A DNA stretch of 64,000 nucleotides from Azolla caroliniana (Eukaryota > Polypodiophyta), in assembly GCA_043228905.1 (NCBI GenBank), contig JBHGNT010000002.1, positions 930,001-994,000 of the forward strand, read 5' to 3'. Positions 1 through 12,104 of this stretch are shown piece by piece. Position numbers and translations under genes: made by a program. How positions within the stretch are numbered: position 1 is the first letter of the stretch; the number at the start of each line of letters is the position of its first letter. A model generated the notes under the pieces. The model was given only the letters and a program-made list of their open reading frames with translations, had not been told where the DNA came from and ran no database searches.

Positions 1-3000
1 TCAGCATGATGACTTTTGGAAGTTAATCACATTATCCGTGTCAAACTCACTCGGTATTTTGGAGGACACGATCTGTGAAGAATGGATTGGGACATCTTAT
101 CTGTATCAATGCCAAACTTTTGCCATGGAAATAATGGCATCAGAATTCTTTTTACAGAAATACAAAAAAGTTCAGCGACCAGTTCTTCAGCAAGGTTCAG
201 ATGACAATATAAAAGTGTCACAGACTGATTCTAGGATCAGAAAGAAGGGAAATGAGCTTACACTGCTTCAGTTAACAGAAGCAATTAATCCCACAAAACT
301 TAGGTTCTCAATCTGTGGATGCCGTTATGAGAAGAAGGTTGTCAAGGGAGCAAGAGTAAGCGTCTTATAATTCTTTCTATTTCTATTGTGAAAGTTTTAT
401 TTCTATGTCAATTTCTATTTATATGCTATCTATAGAAAAGAAGTTAATGTGCATAATAGTATCACCCTTTGATGCATGTGATTAATTTGTTTATTTGTGA
501 ATAGAATGTCTATCCAAATAAACATTCTCCACATGATCTGAAGATATCAGATTGTAAGTTTGTAGTCATTTCAACTGTTCAGTATTAACAGTAAATAACA
601 AATCCAGCTTTAATTCATATTATTTAATCAATGTACGTATTATGAAGCTCATGGATATCTTTTAGCATATATTTCAGGCAGAGATGCGGGCATTGATAGT
701 AAGCTTGTTGTTGAAGATTCTTACCAATGATGAACTTGGCCTTAGTGCTCCGCTCCTCAGATTTCTCCAACAGGCATTGAAAATGGTCATTTTCTCTTTG
801 AATTGTTTTATTTGTGGGTTTTTGTAAGTTTGGTATGAAGGTGGTCTTATCCACATCAATGGATATTCATCTATGTTGTTGGTTGACATTTATTTCTAGA
901 ATCAACTTTGCCATTGAGTTAGATTCTAAGAAAGACTATATCATTATAATTTGAACAGAACCTAGTTCCCAGGGCAGCTACCAAGTTTGGATATAATTAA
1001 TTTTGCTATTTTTTTCCTGACCTCCATGTAGCGTCTTTACATTTGAAGTGTGGTGGGAATGACATTCTGGAACCGTAACTTATCATGGCCACAATTTGAG
1101 ATCTTATACGTGAGAACTTTGATTGCAGGTTGTAGATCACACTGCCTTCCAAGGAATTTTGAGCAATTATTTATCTCATGGATATGGGTATGTTTCTTGA
1201 CTAAGGGAATTACACAACCAATTTCTTATTTTTGTGTTTCTTGATTAAAGAAATTAGGCAACTGATTTCTCTTTTTTTCAGATCTGGTAAAGAGCTACAA
1301 ATACTTGTAATGAATGACCTTTATTTTCATTTGCAAGGGGAGCTTGAGGCTGGTAGACATATTCCAGCTGGGGCATTTGAAGATCTGGTATCACTTCTTG
1401 ATACTATGGATATAGCTCCCTTTGTTTTCAATAGTAAAGAGAGACAGCATGAGAAGTTTCAACCTTTGGATGCTCGTTGTTTTCTCTATGATACTACACA
1501 ATTGAGGGAGCACTTGGGCCTTGAATGGTGGTCTCAAACACCCTTGCATATTGTGCAAACAGCAGAAAACACTCTTGATTTTCTGCAACAAGCAAACTCT
1601 ATGGCTTGTCTAGGAACATGTCAGGTCTTTACATTGGACGCTTTAAGCAGTGTGTTGTCTCTGTTTATTACTACTGAGGAAGAGGTAACCCTATTTCTAG
1701 CCTCTTTTTATGGACATTTGTATTTATGGATCATGATTTTGTTTGTTTATCGGACAGGTGGGGGTGGGGATAAAGGTTAAGTGGACTGCCAGTTTTATCA
1801 CAGAATTATGTAGTTGTATTTCTGAAACTATCAACCACTTAACTCCTGATAGTGATCCCACTCGATATGTTGAAAGCTTGATATCAGCACAATCACGCTT
1901 GCTTGATGTATTGATGAACTGGTTTGACATTTGCATGAAGGCCGAGTATGTAGAAGAAGAAGTAGAGAATATTTGTCCTAAGGTGATGAACACTTTTTTG
2001 GTAACAATGCGAACTATGAGGAATAGATACGTTTTTGCTGAATCTCCTGAAACGCAGCTGGTGAGAAGTGTCCTTGGTGCATGGCTTTCATGTCTAAACC
2101 TAATGCAAACAAAATTGCATGGGCTAACATTATGGGAGGTTGAAGCCAAGGAGTCTTTCCAAAAGAATGGTGTAGTTTCAGATGTTGAAATGTTGAGTAT
2201 GGAATTTTTACCAATGCTGTGCGCACTTATTGAGGACAAGCGTTGTATAAATATAACTATTGCAGCGATATGTGTTCTTATCAGAAATTTTGTTGCGCCA
2301 CAAATATGGCTTCAAGTATTTGAAACACATTCAACTATTCGATTTTCTTTAGGGCTGTTGCACACAGTAGATACAGATACTTCTTATGAAGTACTGAATT
2401 TCTTTTTGTGTCTTTGTCATTTTCGGAAAGGAACGGAGATGCTCCTGTCAGCTGGGTTCTTTTCTCATATCTTAAACTTTATGAAAAACCTCAAGGAAGA
2501 TGTTTCTGGCATTGGTGATATTAAGGAACCATTTCAAGTTCAGAAAACAAGGACAAGGAAGCGAGATTTGTGGTCTGTGTCTGCAGGAATTGTGTCTGCT
2601 ATTGTGAAAAATCTTGGGGATGATAATCGTAATACTGCAGTTGAGAATGCATTTGTGTTTTTTGAGACTTATAAGGAGTTTCTTATATCTGCACTGGAAT
2701 CGGTATACTTTTCGGACACAGATGGCATTAAAAGAGCAAAGTTTGGACACCGAGAAACAACAATTTCAGCGCTACAAGGAACACAACAGGCTATTCATCT
2801 ATTGGCAGCATTAGTGAGACATCGATCCCTATGGTGTAATGCAATGATTAGATCTAAATTAGATGTCAGACACAATTGTATCCACCTTCTTGCTTACATT
2901 GCTAGAGAAGGGCTTGTACGCAATCTTACAGGTGGTACAAGCACATTCTTACACTGTATCCCTTCGGGTAAACTAGAAGTTACTGCTCAAACAAAGGATT

Positions 3001-3937
3001 CTTTGATTGGCTCTACATCGGGCTGGTTTATGCTTGCTGCCAAAGCTGTTTCTTCAACTACCAAAAGCATTAGTCTTGGTTTAGAATGTCAGGGTTTGTT
3101 GACTACCAGATCTTCAATGGTATCAACAGAGTTTTCCGATTCTATAGCGCTACAAGTATATAAAATAGCTCTTTTACTGCTACAATTTCTGCTGAAAGAG
3201 GCACAGTATGCAGTGGCTGTGATTGATGAAGGAAACACATATAGTTCCAGAGTAATTCCAGAATTCCCAGCCCCAGAAATTCTCTATGGTTTGCAGGTAC
3301 TCTCATTACCACATATTTAAAGTTTACTACATCCTTTGTTAGTCACTGAGCATCTGGAAACCTAGTGACACGGAAATTAATTAAGATAAATTCGAAATAT
3401 GAACTCATCAATCTTGTTAAGATTACATTTGCTGCTTTTCAGGATCAAGCTATATCTGTAATTACAGATATTTGTTCTAGAAACGAAACAGAAAGAGGTC
3501 AATCTGAAAGACATCGAGCATGTACTCTGATGATAAATATATTGGACAGGGCATTGTTTCTTGAGATCTGTGTTTCGCGCATTTGTGCAATGGGACCATC
3601 ATCGGCAAGGTCGGATGATTTCATGAGAGAATTCAAGAGATTACTTGATGGTAAGAGCAGTAGAATGCTATTGTTAAGTAGTTTGTTCATGCTCAAAAAC
3701 TTCTGTTACATGTATGCATCAAGTATCATCTATATCACTTGGAACTGTGCATTGAAATATATATGGGATGTCTCTAGAATCGCATCAAGAATGTTTGGGT
3801 ATTTCTGTTCATGCATTCAACAATTTTTCTACATCATTTATTTTGTGTTTGCAGTTGTTGAAGGAAAAGAAATTTTCACTGCACGTATAAAGACAATGAA
3901 AGGTATTGCAGTATTGGCGTATCCAGGACTGAGTTGA
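1..3937 (+). CDS. NUP188: Nup188-like nucleoporin, C-terminal part (5' end outside window)
   Basis: Large scaffold nucleoporins of the Nup188/Nup205 class build the inner ring of the nuclear pore. Exons read by eye, all GT-AG and phase-consistent: up to 355, 678-785, 1129-1187, 1282-1684, 1758-3296, 3443-3650, 3855-3937. They encode about 917 residues with no enzyme motif, only leucine-rich helical sequence as expected for an alpha-solenoid. The stretch around 1330-1400, reading YFHLQGELEAGRHIPAGAF, and the following WW-containing segment resemble plant Nup188 as I remember it; Nup205 is the alternative. Plant Nup188 is roughly twice this length, so this is the C-terminal half. The first exon is open to the window edge; a possible acceptor lies at 3-4. 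The last exon is short, ends at TGA 3935-3937, and lies in a duplicated segment. Family fairly sure, exact paralogue less so. Confidence 0.75.
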
Positions 3938-4193
3938 CATTGAAATGCCTACGTTAGCTAGCTCTGATTTACGTGTTTTACTGGCTAATCCAGTAAGGCG
4001 TAAGTTGTAAAATATTTCTTGTAATATTTTGATAGTTCAGATATTAATTTAGTGAATTTTTCATTGCACATATAAAGACACTGAAAGTTATTGCACTGAC
4101 TTTATATTGAAATGCCTACATTATCTCTGATTTACATGTTTTACTCGTGGATTTGGTAAAGTATTGAGTTGTAAAATATTTCTTGTCATATGG
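3869..4193 (+). repeat. Diverged tandem duplication covering the last Nup188 exon
   Basis: A unit at about 3869-4030 (terminal coding exon plus 3' flank) recurs at about 4053-4193. Shared blocks include TTTTCA(C/T)TGCAC, ATAAAGACA, TTGAAATGCCTAC and GTTGTAAAATATTTCTTGT. The second copy has point changes and small indels and lies in the 3' UTR or just beyond. Confidence 0.75.
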
Positions 4194-5541
4194 ACAGTTC
4201 TTATAATTTGGTGTCCTGGAAAATCTCCTCGTGTATATTCTTGGCAATTCAAACGTAGTTCCATTTTGCTATGTTCCATTTTGAGCAAGATGGAATGGGA
4301 ATTGGCAATTCAAAAGTTGTTCCATTTCGTATATTGTTATTACAAGGTCTTAATTATAGTATCCTTCTGCCAATGTATATGATATATGTAAAATATCCAT
4401 GTTTTTTCAATTTTTTCGTCTACTTTTCATGGTTTCAAGAAATTGTATCGAAGAACAAATAAAACATGCCAGTCTTATGTTTTGCCATACAAGAAACAAA
4501 TTGCCATATTACATCGCTCAGCAGCAAATTATGTTTCTTCATGCTTGAACCAAATGTATTGCTGTGTTTTTTGCTACTGTTCGTTCATCAGCCCTCTTCA
4601 TGTAAGGAACATTGCTTGAATGTTTCTATGCTCCTGAATTGTAACTTTCTTTAGCTCATAAGGCTATAGCAATACCATGTAATTTCATTCATGAAGGTGT
4701 CCAGCAAATGTTTGATTATATTTCAAGTTTCACATCGTACCATTTAAATTTGGGTAATCAGTCATTGTGATCTTTCAATTTTGCTTTTGACTTGACCATT
4801 TTGCTGCGAAAGTCTTTACTATTGCAATCTTTACTAATACAAATCAACAATAAAGAAGTTAACTTCCTAAAAAGCAATTTATAAAACAAAAAGGCTATAC
4901 AAGTTGATTCTCCCAAAATAAAAACATTACGTCCTCATCTCCCAAAACATTACAGATTGAGGACCTAGCTTATCATACAAGATTTTACTACTACAATTTA
5001 ATATGACAATTATATGTAATGTCTTATCCAGCTGGCTTAACTGGTTTCCCGTTGATACATCAAATAACATGGAAATGCAACTACACTAAAATAGGCTTCC
5101 ATTGCCTCATAAAATAAGCTATACATCCAATTGTTTGTAATGCTAAGGTAGCGTTTTCCCATACGTTAATGGTAAGAAAATATCAGCTTTGCATTCTAAA
5201 TGAGGTCACAGCTTCTTGTACGTGTTAAGACATTGAAACCGAACCTGGCCAAAAACAATAGTATGAGCTGATGCAGCACATAAAATGAACATTGACAACA
5301 ATTTCATAGTAAAGAAAATGAAACCAGACAGCACCAGCACAACATTGCTTATATGCACAATAGCTGCATGTATGAAAATGGTGAAGCATATGCCATATAA
5401 CCTTTCAAAATATGAGAAAGCTGGGCCCGAGCCGTTGCAGTGCTCTAATGTAAGCCAAACCTAATAAACAAAACAGTTATGCCATCTCAAGAAGTTGTCA
5501 TATGCTACACGAGGACTAAGTCTGGCATTGGGTGAGAATAT
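4194..5541. other. Gap between convergent genes, AT-rich, no gene seen
   Basis: The space between the Nup188-like stop and the RCC2-like stop. It is AT-rich, has no convincing exon on either strand, and probably contains the 3' UTRs of both convergent genes. No element ends or tandem repeats were seen beyond the exon duplication at its left edge. Confidence 0.5.
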
Positions 5542-8500
5542 CTATGAATTTTTCCGAGGACGTCCCCGTCCTCTCGTAGTGCCTTTCTTTTCAGTGGGTT
5601 TTGCCCCACCTTTCTTTGCATTACTAACTGATCCTCTTCCAAGGCCACGACCATGTCCTCGACCACGGGAGCCTTTTCCTCCTGTACGTGATGGTTGTTC
5701 TTCACTACCATCACTTGCATCACTATCAGCATCATCATCCTCCACTGCATCATCATCATTATCACTATCACCATCATCACTATCGTCAGTTTTCTTTATA
5801 TCTTTCTTCGTGGGTCTTCCTCGAGGCTTTTTTTTAGCAGGGGCTTCTGATGCTTTCTTGGGCCGCCCTCTGCGTTTCTTTTCACCATTTTCTGCACCCT
5901 TCTCCAGAGCATCACCATCTGAATCTTCTGCTGCTCCTTTCTGCATTAGACTGTTTTTAACTGCAAAGCATTCAAGCAGTGTCATAGGGATCTATTGAGA
6001 AGAACAATTTTCATAATGGTTAAATTGAGATGTGTTCAACAAAACTAGGGCATACCTTCAGGGAGCGGATTACCTTCAAAGACCTCAAGCTGTCAAAAGT
6101 CAGATCATAATTAGTCTAAGTCAATTCAAACTTCATGTTTTTCAGCAATAAACAGATAAAACCTTTTCAATTTGATCCTCGAATCCTTCTGTTTTCACGA
6201 CAATCAGTGAATGCCCAACCCCACAAGCAACACTAGCCACACAAACAGGAAGGTATTAAATATCAATTTCCGCCCACAACACTTGACTCAAAATACCCTC
6301 GCAAACATTTTTCAATAGCATTGATTAAATGTATCTTCTAGATGTAAATATGTACCTGAAAACATTCATGCCCTCTAAAGTGTCTACTTTCTTAGGATTA
6401 GCTGATGACCTGCCAAAAAACAGAAGAAGAAAATGTTGGCCAGAGCTCAAGTCTACTGGAATCAACATACGTGCAAGAAGGGTATAAGATCATATACTTT
6501 GGACCAGTGGGGCCGTAGCCAAGTTCACCATATAAGGCTTGTCCCCAACTTATGCAGGATGTCTCAGCACCAACAAATGTAGTCTTCTCGCCACAATCAA
6601 TACAATGAAGAGCCCACCCACTGTTTTCATGTGGGATACAAAGAAAAACCAGAATAATGAGAACAAAATATAGTTATTGACTATCAAGGAACAATTAACA
6701 TGAGAATATTCTCTGTGCTCACCTCATGTCATAAACAGGTTTAGGATACATCCAACTGTCTCCAGTTGTCTTCACCCTTCCCCACATGTATAGCTGCCCG
6801 CCTACACCCGTACATGCTGAATATGCAGAGCCAGCTGCAATAATTGCTGTGGGCGGTAACACATTTTGCCGCTGAAAATGCTCTATCGCACGTGGACTAA
6901 ACTCATCTTTCTGCTCTTTGTGGCCAAGCCTATAAGCCAATTTATACATCAAAATGAAATCAGAATATTCTTCTGTGTTCAGTAATTTACTTCCTTTCAT
7001 TGTAAAAAATCATTGCACAAAATCCTTCTTTCCACCTTCCAAAGCCTCCAAATCCCCACCTGTTGCCGGATTAACATGGGAAATACTAACATTAGGCTCC
7101 AATCCAAAAAGAAGGACAGGAAATCATAGAGCAAGAAGCTTAATGAAGGAGCATACGTGTAAACGAAGCCATTTGAATCAACAGCAACTGCAATATGTCA
7201 ACACAAATAATGCAATATGTCATTGGAAAGGACACAATATCTTAAGGACTTCTAGTAAAGTATCAGCCAGAAAGATACCAACCAGAGTGATTGTTTCCAC
7301 ATGCAACTTTGACAATAGTTTTTTCTGTAAGCGTTGCTATGGCTTTTGGTCGAGGCTGAGGCTCAAATACAATTTTCACAGAGCTATCCCTAGCATTGTA
7401 CTGGCAAGAATATTCAACATTATATTGAAATTTAGAACCAAGAAATTTCCTATATATGTCTATAAATAACCAATTCTGTAGTTAGTTTGAATGTGTTCTC
7501 ATGAAACGTGGTATAGAGACACCACAAATAAACAGCATAAATGCAACATTCCTTCACACTAATGATGAAAGGGGGTTGCTAGCATGGCCTTTATACCTAT
7601 AGAGGTTGGTTCCGCAACTTATCAGTCAGGCTACACGATAAAGTGCCATATTTTCCTGAGTACATAGCCCCCCCAGTTTCAAGTCTAAATCATTTATTTT
7701 TATATCAAGCAATTATTCACTCTTGTAGAGCTCCTAGAAAACATTTACCTCATTGTAGTTCGAATACATGAAGTTTAATTGAAACTCCGTTATGTTGCCC
7801 ATGCTTGACTTGTTTCATTGAAAGCTTAGAGCTTCAATTATTGTATACTTTAAACATTATGATTTTTTGGTGCTCGTAAATTTATATAATATGAAGCACA
7901 ACAACTGCATATAAAGACATAAATATACAAGGTTGAAAAGAATGAAACAGCAAACTGATGATGGTGAAGACTTCAAAAGTATAACATGAGAGTGGTCAAG
8001 AACTACAGTCAAAACTCCTATGAGCATTATTCTGAAAATATTAGCTAACATTCACCTGATTATCCGATCCATGGCCAAGTTGTCCATATTGAGGCAAGCC
8101 TGCACTTCTGCATTCAATATTACATTCAGTTTTCTTTAAATATTACCTATCTTCTTGACGAGAAATCACCAAATTCACAATGCACCGTACAAGATAGTTG
8201 CTCCTGGAATGGATGAAAGCCAAACAGTGAAATCTGAACCACATGCAACATGAGTTGCCTTGGTAACTGAACACTTCACTGGTAAGCTTTCTGCCTCTGT
8301 TATTGAACACTAGACTTCAATATCAGGACTATCGTCTATACTTAATCAGAGTTTAGGTTTAGAAAAGACCAAGATTGTACCGTTTTTTAAAGATCCAGAT
8401 CCAAGCTGTCCATGTTTGTTGCATCCAAAAGCTAAAGAATCACCCTCATCGGTTATTATTACAGAATGGTTCTTCCCAGCTCCTGCTTTTACAACTTTAT

Positions 8501-9932
8501 ACCTGCGTTAAACCACAATAAGAATTCCCATGGGACCACTAAACTCATTAATATACATATGCTAACAAACATTTACTCACTTCGCCAGAGACGCAACTAT
8601 CATTGGTAAGTCCCTCGTTCCAAAATCACCATGTCCTAATTGCCCCTTCTGCTAATTTAGACTGCATGAGTCATTATTTCCTAGTTTTCCACTCTAGAAA
8701 TGCCAGTATAAGCAACACGTTACCTCATTCCTTCCCCATGTAAAGCATCGGCCATCCACATCCAAAGCAATACAGTGACAAGACGCTGCAATTTAGCAAA
8801 CTTCCATTAAAATTTCTAACATGCCAAGAGGCAAAGATATGCTCTAAAAAGTTCAAGCATTTGAAGAAACAAATGGTTTAAGGTCATTTTCTCTATAAAA
8901 ATGAGACATTTACCTTCGGACTTGATGCTACTGTATACCATGCAAACCGACTGTCTAATGGAAAATTTTTATAAATACATCAACTAAAGAAAAAGTGAAA
9001 TATTTGGGAGACTCGCCACTTGTCTTGACCCTCACGTATGTATCATATCATTTTCACTGAATTTGTTCAAATTTTTTTACCCTTGTGAACTGTTTCTCTT
9101 TACTGATTTACCTAGTAGCATCAATTTCAGTTTGTATATGAAGGATAAAGTTGTAATAAATATGACCTTCAAGAAACATACACAACAATTTGAGCTGTAA
9201 GCTACTAACTCGCCACTATTGTTTTTTTTTAAGGACAATCCTGCCATTCAATCACGCACCACAATTTGGGAGCAGTATTCCAAACATCAACAAAATTTAT
9301 TTTCACAAACACGCATATATATATACATATGCATACATTTTTTCAGGGGACGAGGGAACTTCTTAAACAAAATGAAAGATAAGCTTTAGTTATAGCGTTA
9401 CTTGTAAGAGAGTTCTTAAACGTTATTGTTTTTCATATTGATGAATACATAGTTCATGTGACCATCAGGAATGCGATTGCAAGGAAGTAAGAGCCAAACC
9501 CTAACCCTAACATTAAAACCAGGCTGATCCCTAAAACCTAGCCCTAAGTTTTAAAGTTAAAACCAAGCTTTAAATACAACCGTAGCCCCCAAAACCAAAA
9601 TTCCGGACAAACCCCTATACAACCTAACTTCAAAGCCCTAAATAACCTAAACGTCGAAGACTGCGTTTGTGTGCAGGAAAAAGTGAACGAGAAGAAGACG
9701 AACATATATACATGCTTTAATCAGATAATTAGAGGGAAATGTCGGATAGCTGACCTGATCCAGAAGCTACGAAGGTAATCGGGACACCGACGAGGGGACG
9801 GAGGCGAGCAGGAGAGGGCAGCAATGCAAATCCCTCCAGAGACCTGCTTCGCCCGACCGAATCCCAACCTGTGCTCCCACACATGAGGACCTCACCCCAC
9901 TCCTTCTTCTCTTCTTCTTCTTCGCAAGCCAT
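5542..9932 (-). CDS. RCC2-like (TD-60-type) RCC1-repeat protein with AT-hook tail
   Basis: Seven-bladed RCC1-repeat proteins of the RCC2 group act in chromatin and small-GTPase regulation; the role here is inferred. Fifteen phase-consistent GT-AG exons on the minus strand: 9932-9755, 8785-8724, 8648-8581, 8502-8381, 8296-8186, 8099-8056, 7400-7283, 7187-7157, 7059-7036, 6929-6723, 6620-6498, 6409-6356, 6232-6163, 6089-6056, 5960-5542. They give about 554 residues. RCC1 signatures recur: GRCFTWGRNE, KGQLGHGDFG, GLPQYGQLGHGSD, YTWGFGGFGRLGHKEQKDE, GGQLYMWGR, SWGQALYGELGYGP; the KEQKDE segment and the MYPKP segment match RCC2. The C-terminal exon is acidic and basic with three AT-hooks (RRGRPKK, PRGRPTK, RGRGRPRK). 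The start ATG at 9932 begins MACEEEEEKK. Exon 9 is a 24-nt microexon; exon 14 has two possible donors. Confidence 0.85.
9496..9510 (+). promoter_or_regulatory. Telo-box (AAACCCTAACCCTAA) in intron 1 of the RCC2-like gene
   Basis: AAACCCTAACCCTAA lies in intron 1, about 245 bp downstream of exon 1 of the minus-strand gene. Degenerate CCCTAA-like words follow to about 9550. Telo-boxes near the 5' end are known regulatory elements in plant genes active in dividing cells. Function here is inferred. Confidence 0.4.
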
Positions 9933-11048
9933 GGCTGAAGAGACAAGCAGCTCCTTTACTTACACCGCACTGCTTACGTCTCCTTGTCCCTTGCCTGTGT
10001 CTTCTCGTCGACCTTGGAGCCGTTGCTCGTTCCTGCAGGTCTGTTTTTGCAGGCGATGGAGGGAGAGAGCTGCTATTTAAAACTTAGTTAGGGTTTTGAA
10101 ATATTAACGAGAAACGAGATCTGATAATATACATACATAACAGACACGCAAATGAAAAGCTTTTATTTGCTTTTTGCTGTTTTAAAACAAATCAATACAA
10201 CAGCAACACACTCACTCACAAGCAAGCAAGCAAACAAACAAACAAACACACGCTACACAAAAATAGACCAAAAAAAAAGGCGCGCAATAAGAAGAAGAAG
10301 AAGAGGTCAATTAACTTAAAAGGAAAATGATGTTATTATTATACATATATGTGCGTATGCATACATACATATATGTATATGTGATAGGGTTTTTCTTTCC
10401 TCGAGTAACTTTGGTGGCAACCGAAGCCTCCGATCGTATATATATGTATATGTATATATATGATACGGTTTTTATTTCCTAAGTACTTTGGTGGCAACCA
10501 CAACCTCCGAATCTGAAAATCTGATCCTTATGGGGTTTGGATCGGCATTGACAATTTGACCATGAGAGAGAGAGAGAGAGAGAGAAGCTCTTCTATGAAG
10601 GTGGTAGGAAAGACACCCCCCCTCCCCCCATGCACCTGCTAGAAACTCCTTTCGTAGTTCATATGCAAATAATAATGTCCTGGCTGGATCGATTGATAAC
10701 TTTATCAACGAAGGACGACTTTCATCATTGTTGGAGCAAATAGAATGGATATCAAAACACGTTACGAACCGATTTATGTATGGCCCTTTCATGTTAGAAT
10801 AAAAATTATTCAATCGATCTTGTTTCCTATGTTATCATACGTTCACCGATTTCACCATAGATGGAATCAACAATTGTAACTTCACACCCTATTATATTAG
10901 TTTTAGCAGAACAACCCCCTCATTCTTTGCTAGCTACGTCATGTCTACCTAGCTAACATCCAACTTCAAAGAGTTATTCACAACCACAACCACTTAAATG
11001 CAAATATATATATGCCCTCCCCCTCTACATCCAACGCCTCCGCCTCCA
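9933..11048. other. Upstream region of the RCC2-like gene with simple repeats
   Basis: Probable promoter and 5' flank of the minus-strand RCC2-like gene. It holds (CAAA)n around 10225-10250, a GAAGAA run near 10290, TA/CATA-rich tracts, a diverged 65-bp duplication and a (GA)n tract at about 10565-10583. No coding sequence could be supported. Confidence 0.5.
10371..10511 (+). repeat. Diverged direct duplication of about 65 bp
   Basis: Two adjacent units share TATATGTGATA(G/C)GG, TTTCCT, AACTTTGGTGGCAACC-like and CCTCCGAT blocks. The units lie at about 10371-10434 and 10445-10511, with substitutions and small indels. Confidence 0.7.
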
Positions 11049-12104
11049 TCATTGTCCACACGTGACGCCACCCTCTAGATCATCCACTCGACCCATCACA
11101 CTTTGTCCTCCTCCGTCTCCATCAAATGACCACATCCTCCCACTACATTGCACCCTTGGTGTTGTGCATTCATTAGTTTGGGGGAATGTTAAGCATTTGT
11201 CACCTGAGACATGAGTGGTGAAAACTACGACACCAACAAAGTGCATGAAGGCTCAAGAAGACAACAGGAAAAAGGGGATAATGTAAATCTCAGTAGGAAG
11301 CTTTTAGCCAACAGGCAATAACCTAACTTGAAAGGAACCCAACCCCATTGTAAAAAGTTACATAGTCACCCTTTAGTAACCATTGTAGCTCTTCTCCATT
11401 TCTCCTGTGACTTAGTGTAATAGAGATCTCACTCACTCCCCTTAACCTTCCATTGGAGCTTAAGGGTAATTAGGGTTAATGAGCTATCACTAGTCGATCT
11501 TAATCACTTAACTATTGTATGCATACTAAAACATCTTTGATAATAAGTAGCGTTAAGTTATTTAACCTTCTTTTGTGACTATTTTCATTATCTTCTATTT
11601 ATTAATAAGGTTAGTTAAGCTAGTCGCTCAAGGGTGACCTACAACTATACACCAATCTCGAATCCTTGGCCCACTGATATTGAGGACATAAATGTCTCAA
11701 TCGATCTATAGGCATGACATGATGTTGAGCACTCATAAACTGCACAAAATTACCACAAAAAAAAACCTTTTAATTTCACAACATATTTTCTTATGCCAAC
11801 TTGTGAATCAAAAGTGAAGGTATATTCTACATACATCCAACCATGATGCAATGAACAATGTTAGAGAAGTCATGAAATCTTAACCATGAAGAGAGCCAAT
11901 TATGCAAGGTGACATGTCATCATATTCGTAATCCGAATGGGTGTGTAGAGTGGGATTGAGTTTGTAGTATTTGGATCCCTAGAGTTATGAAGTTTGTAAT
12001 AAGTTTGTCATGGTGATGTTTTCTTTTGTAATGAAAGACATTATTTATGAAAAATGAAGAGATATATATATATATAATGTCCATGGGAGACCAATTTGTG
12101 AACT
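11049..12104. other. Non-coding stretch, nothing recognised
   Basis: AT-rich sequence with no supportable gene, LTR boundary or tRNA. It includes a (TA)n tract at about 12062-12077 next to the tail of the adjoining LINE. Confidence 0.4.

Noticed and set aside
5495-5998. Plus-strand open frame of about 167 codons with Ser/Pro-rich sequence
   Set aside because: It is the antisense of the AT-hook exon of the RCC2-like gene; the low-complexity codons keep the opposite strand open.
9496-9550. Interstitial telomere tract
   Set aside because: Only about two CCCTAA units are perfect and the rest is degenerate, so a telo-box in an intron is the simpler reading.
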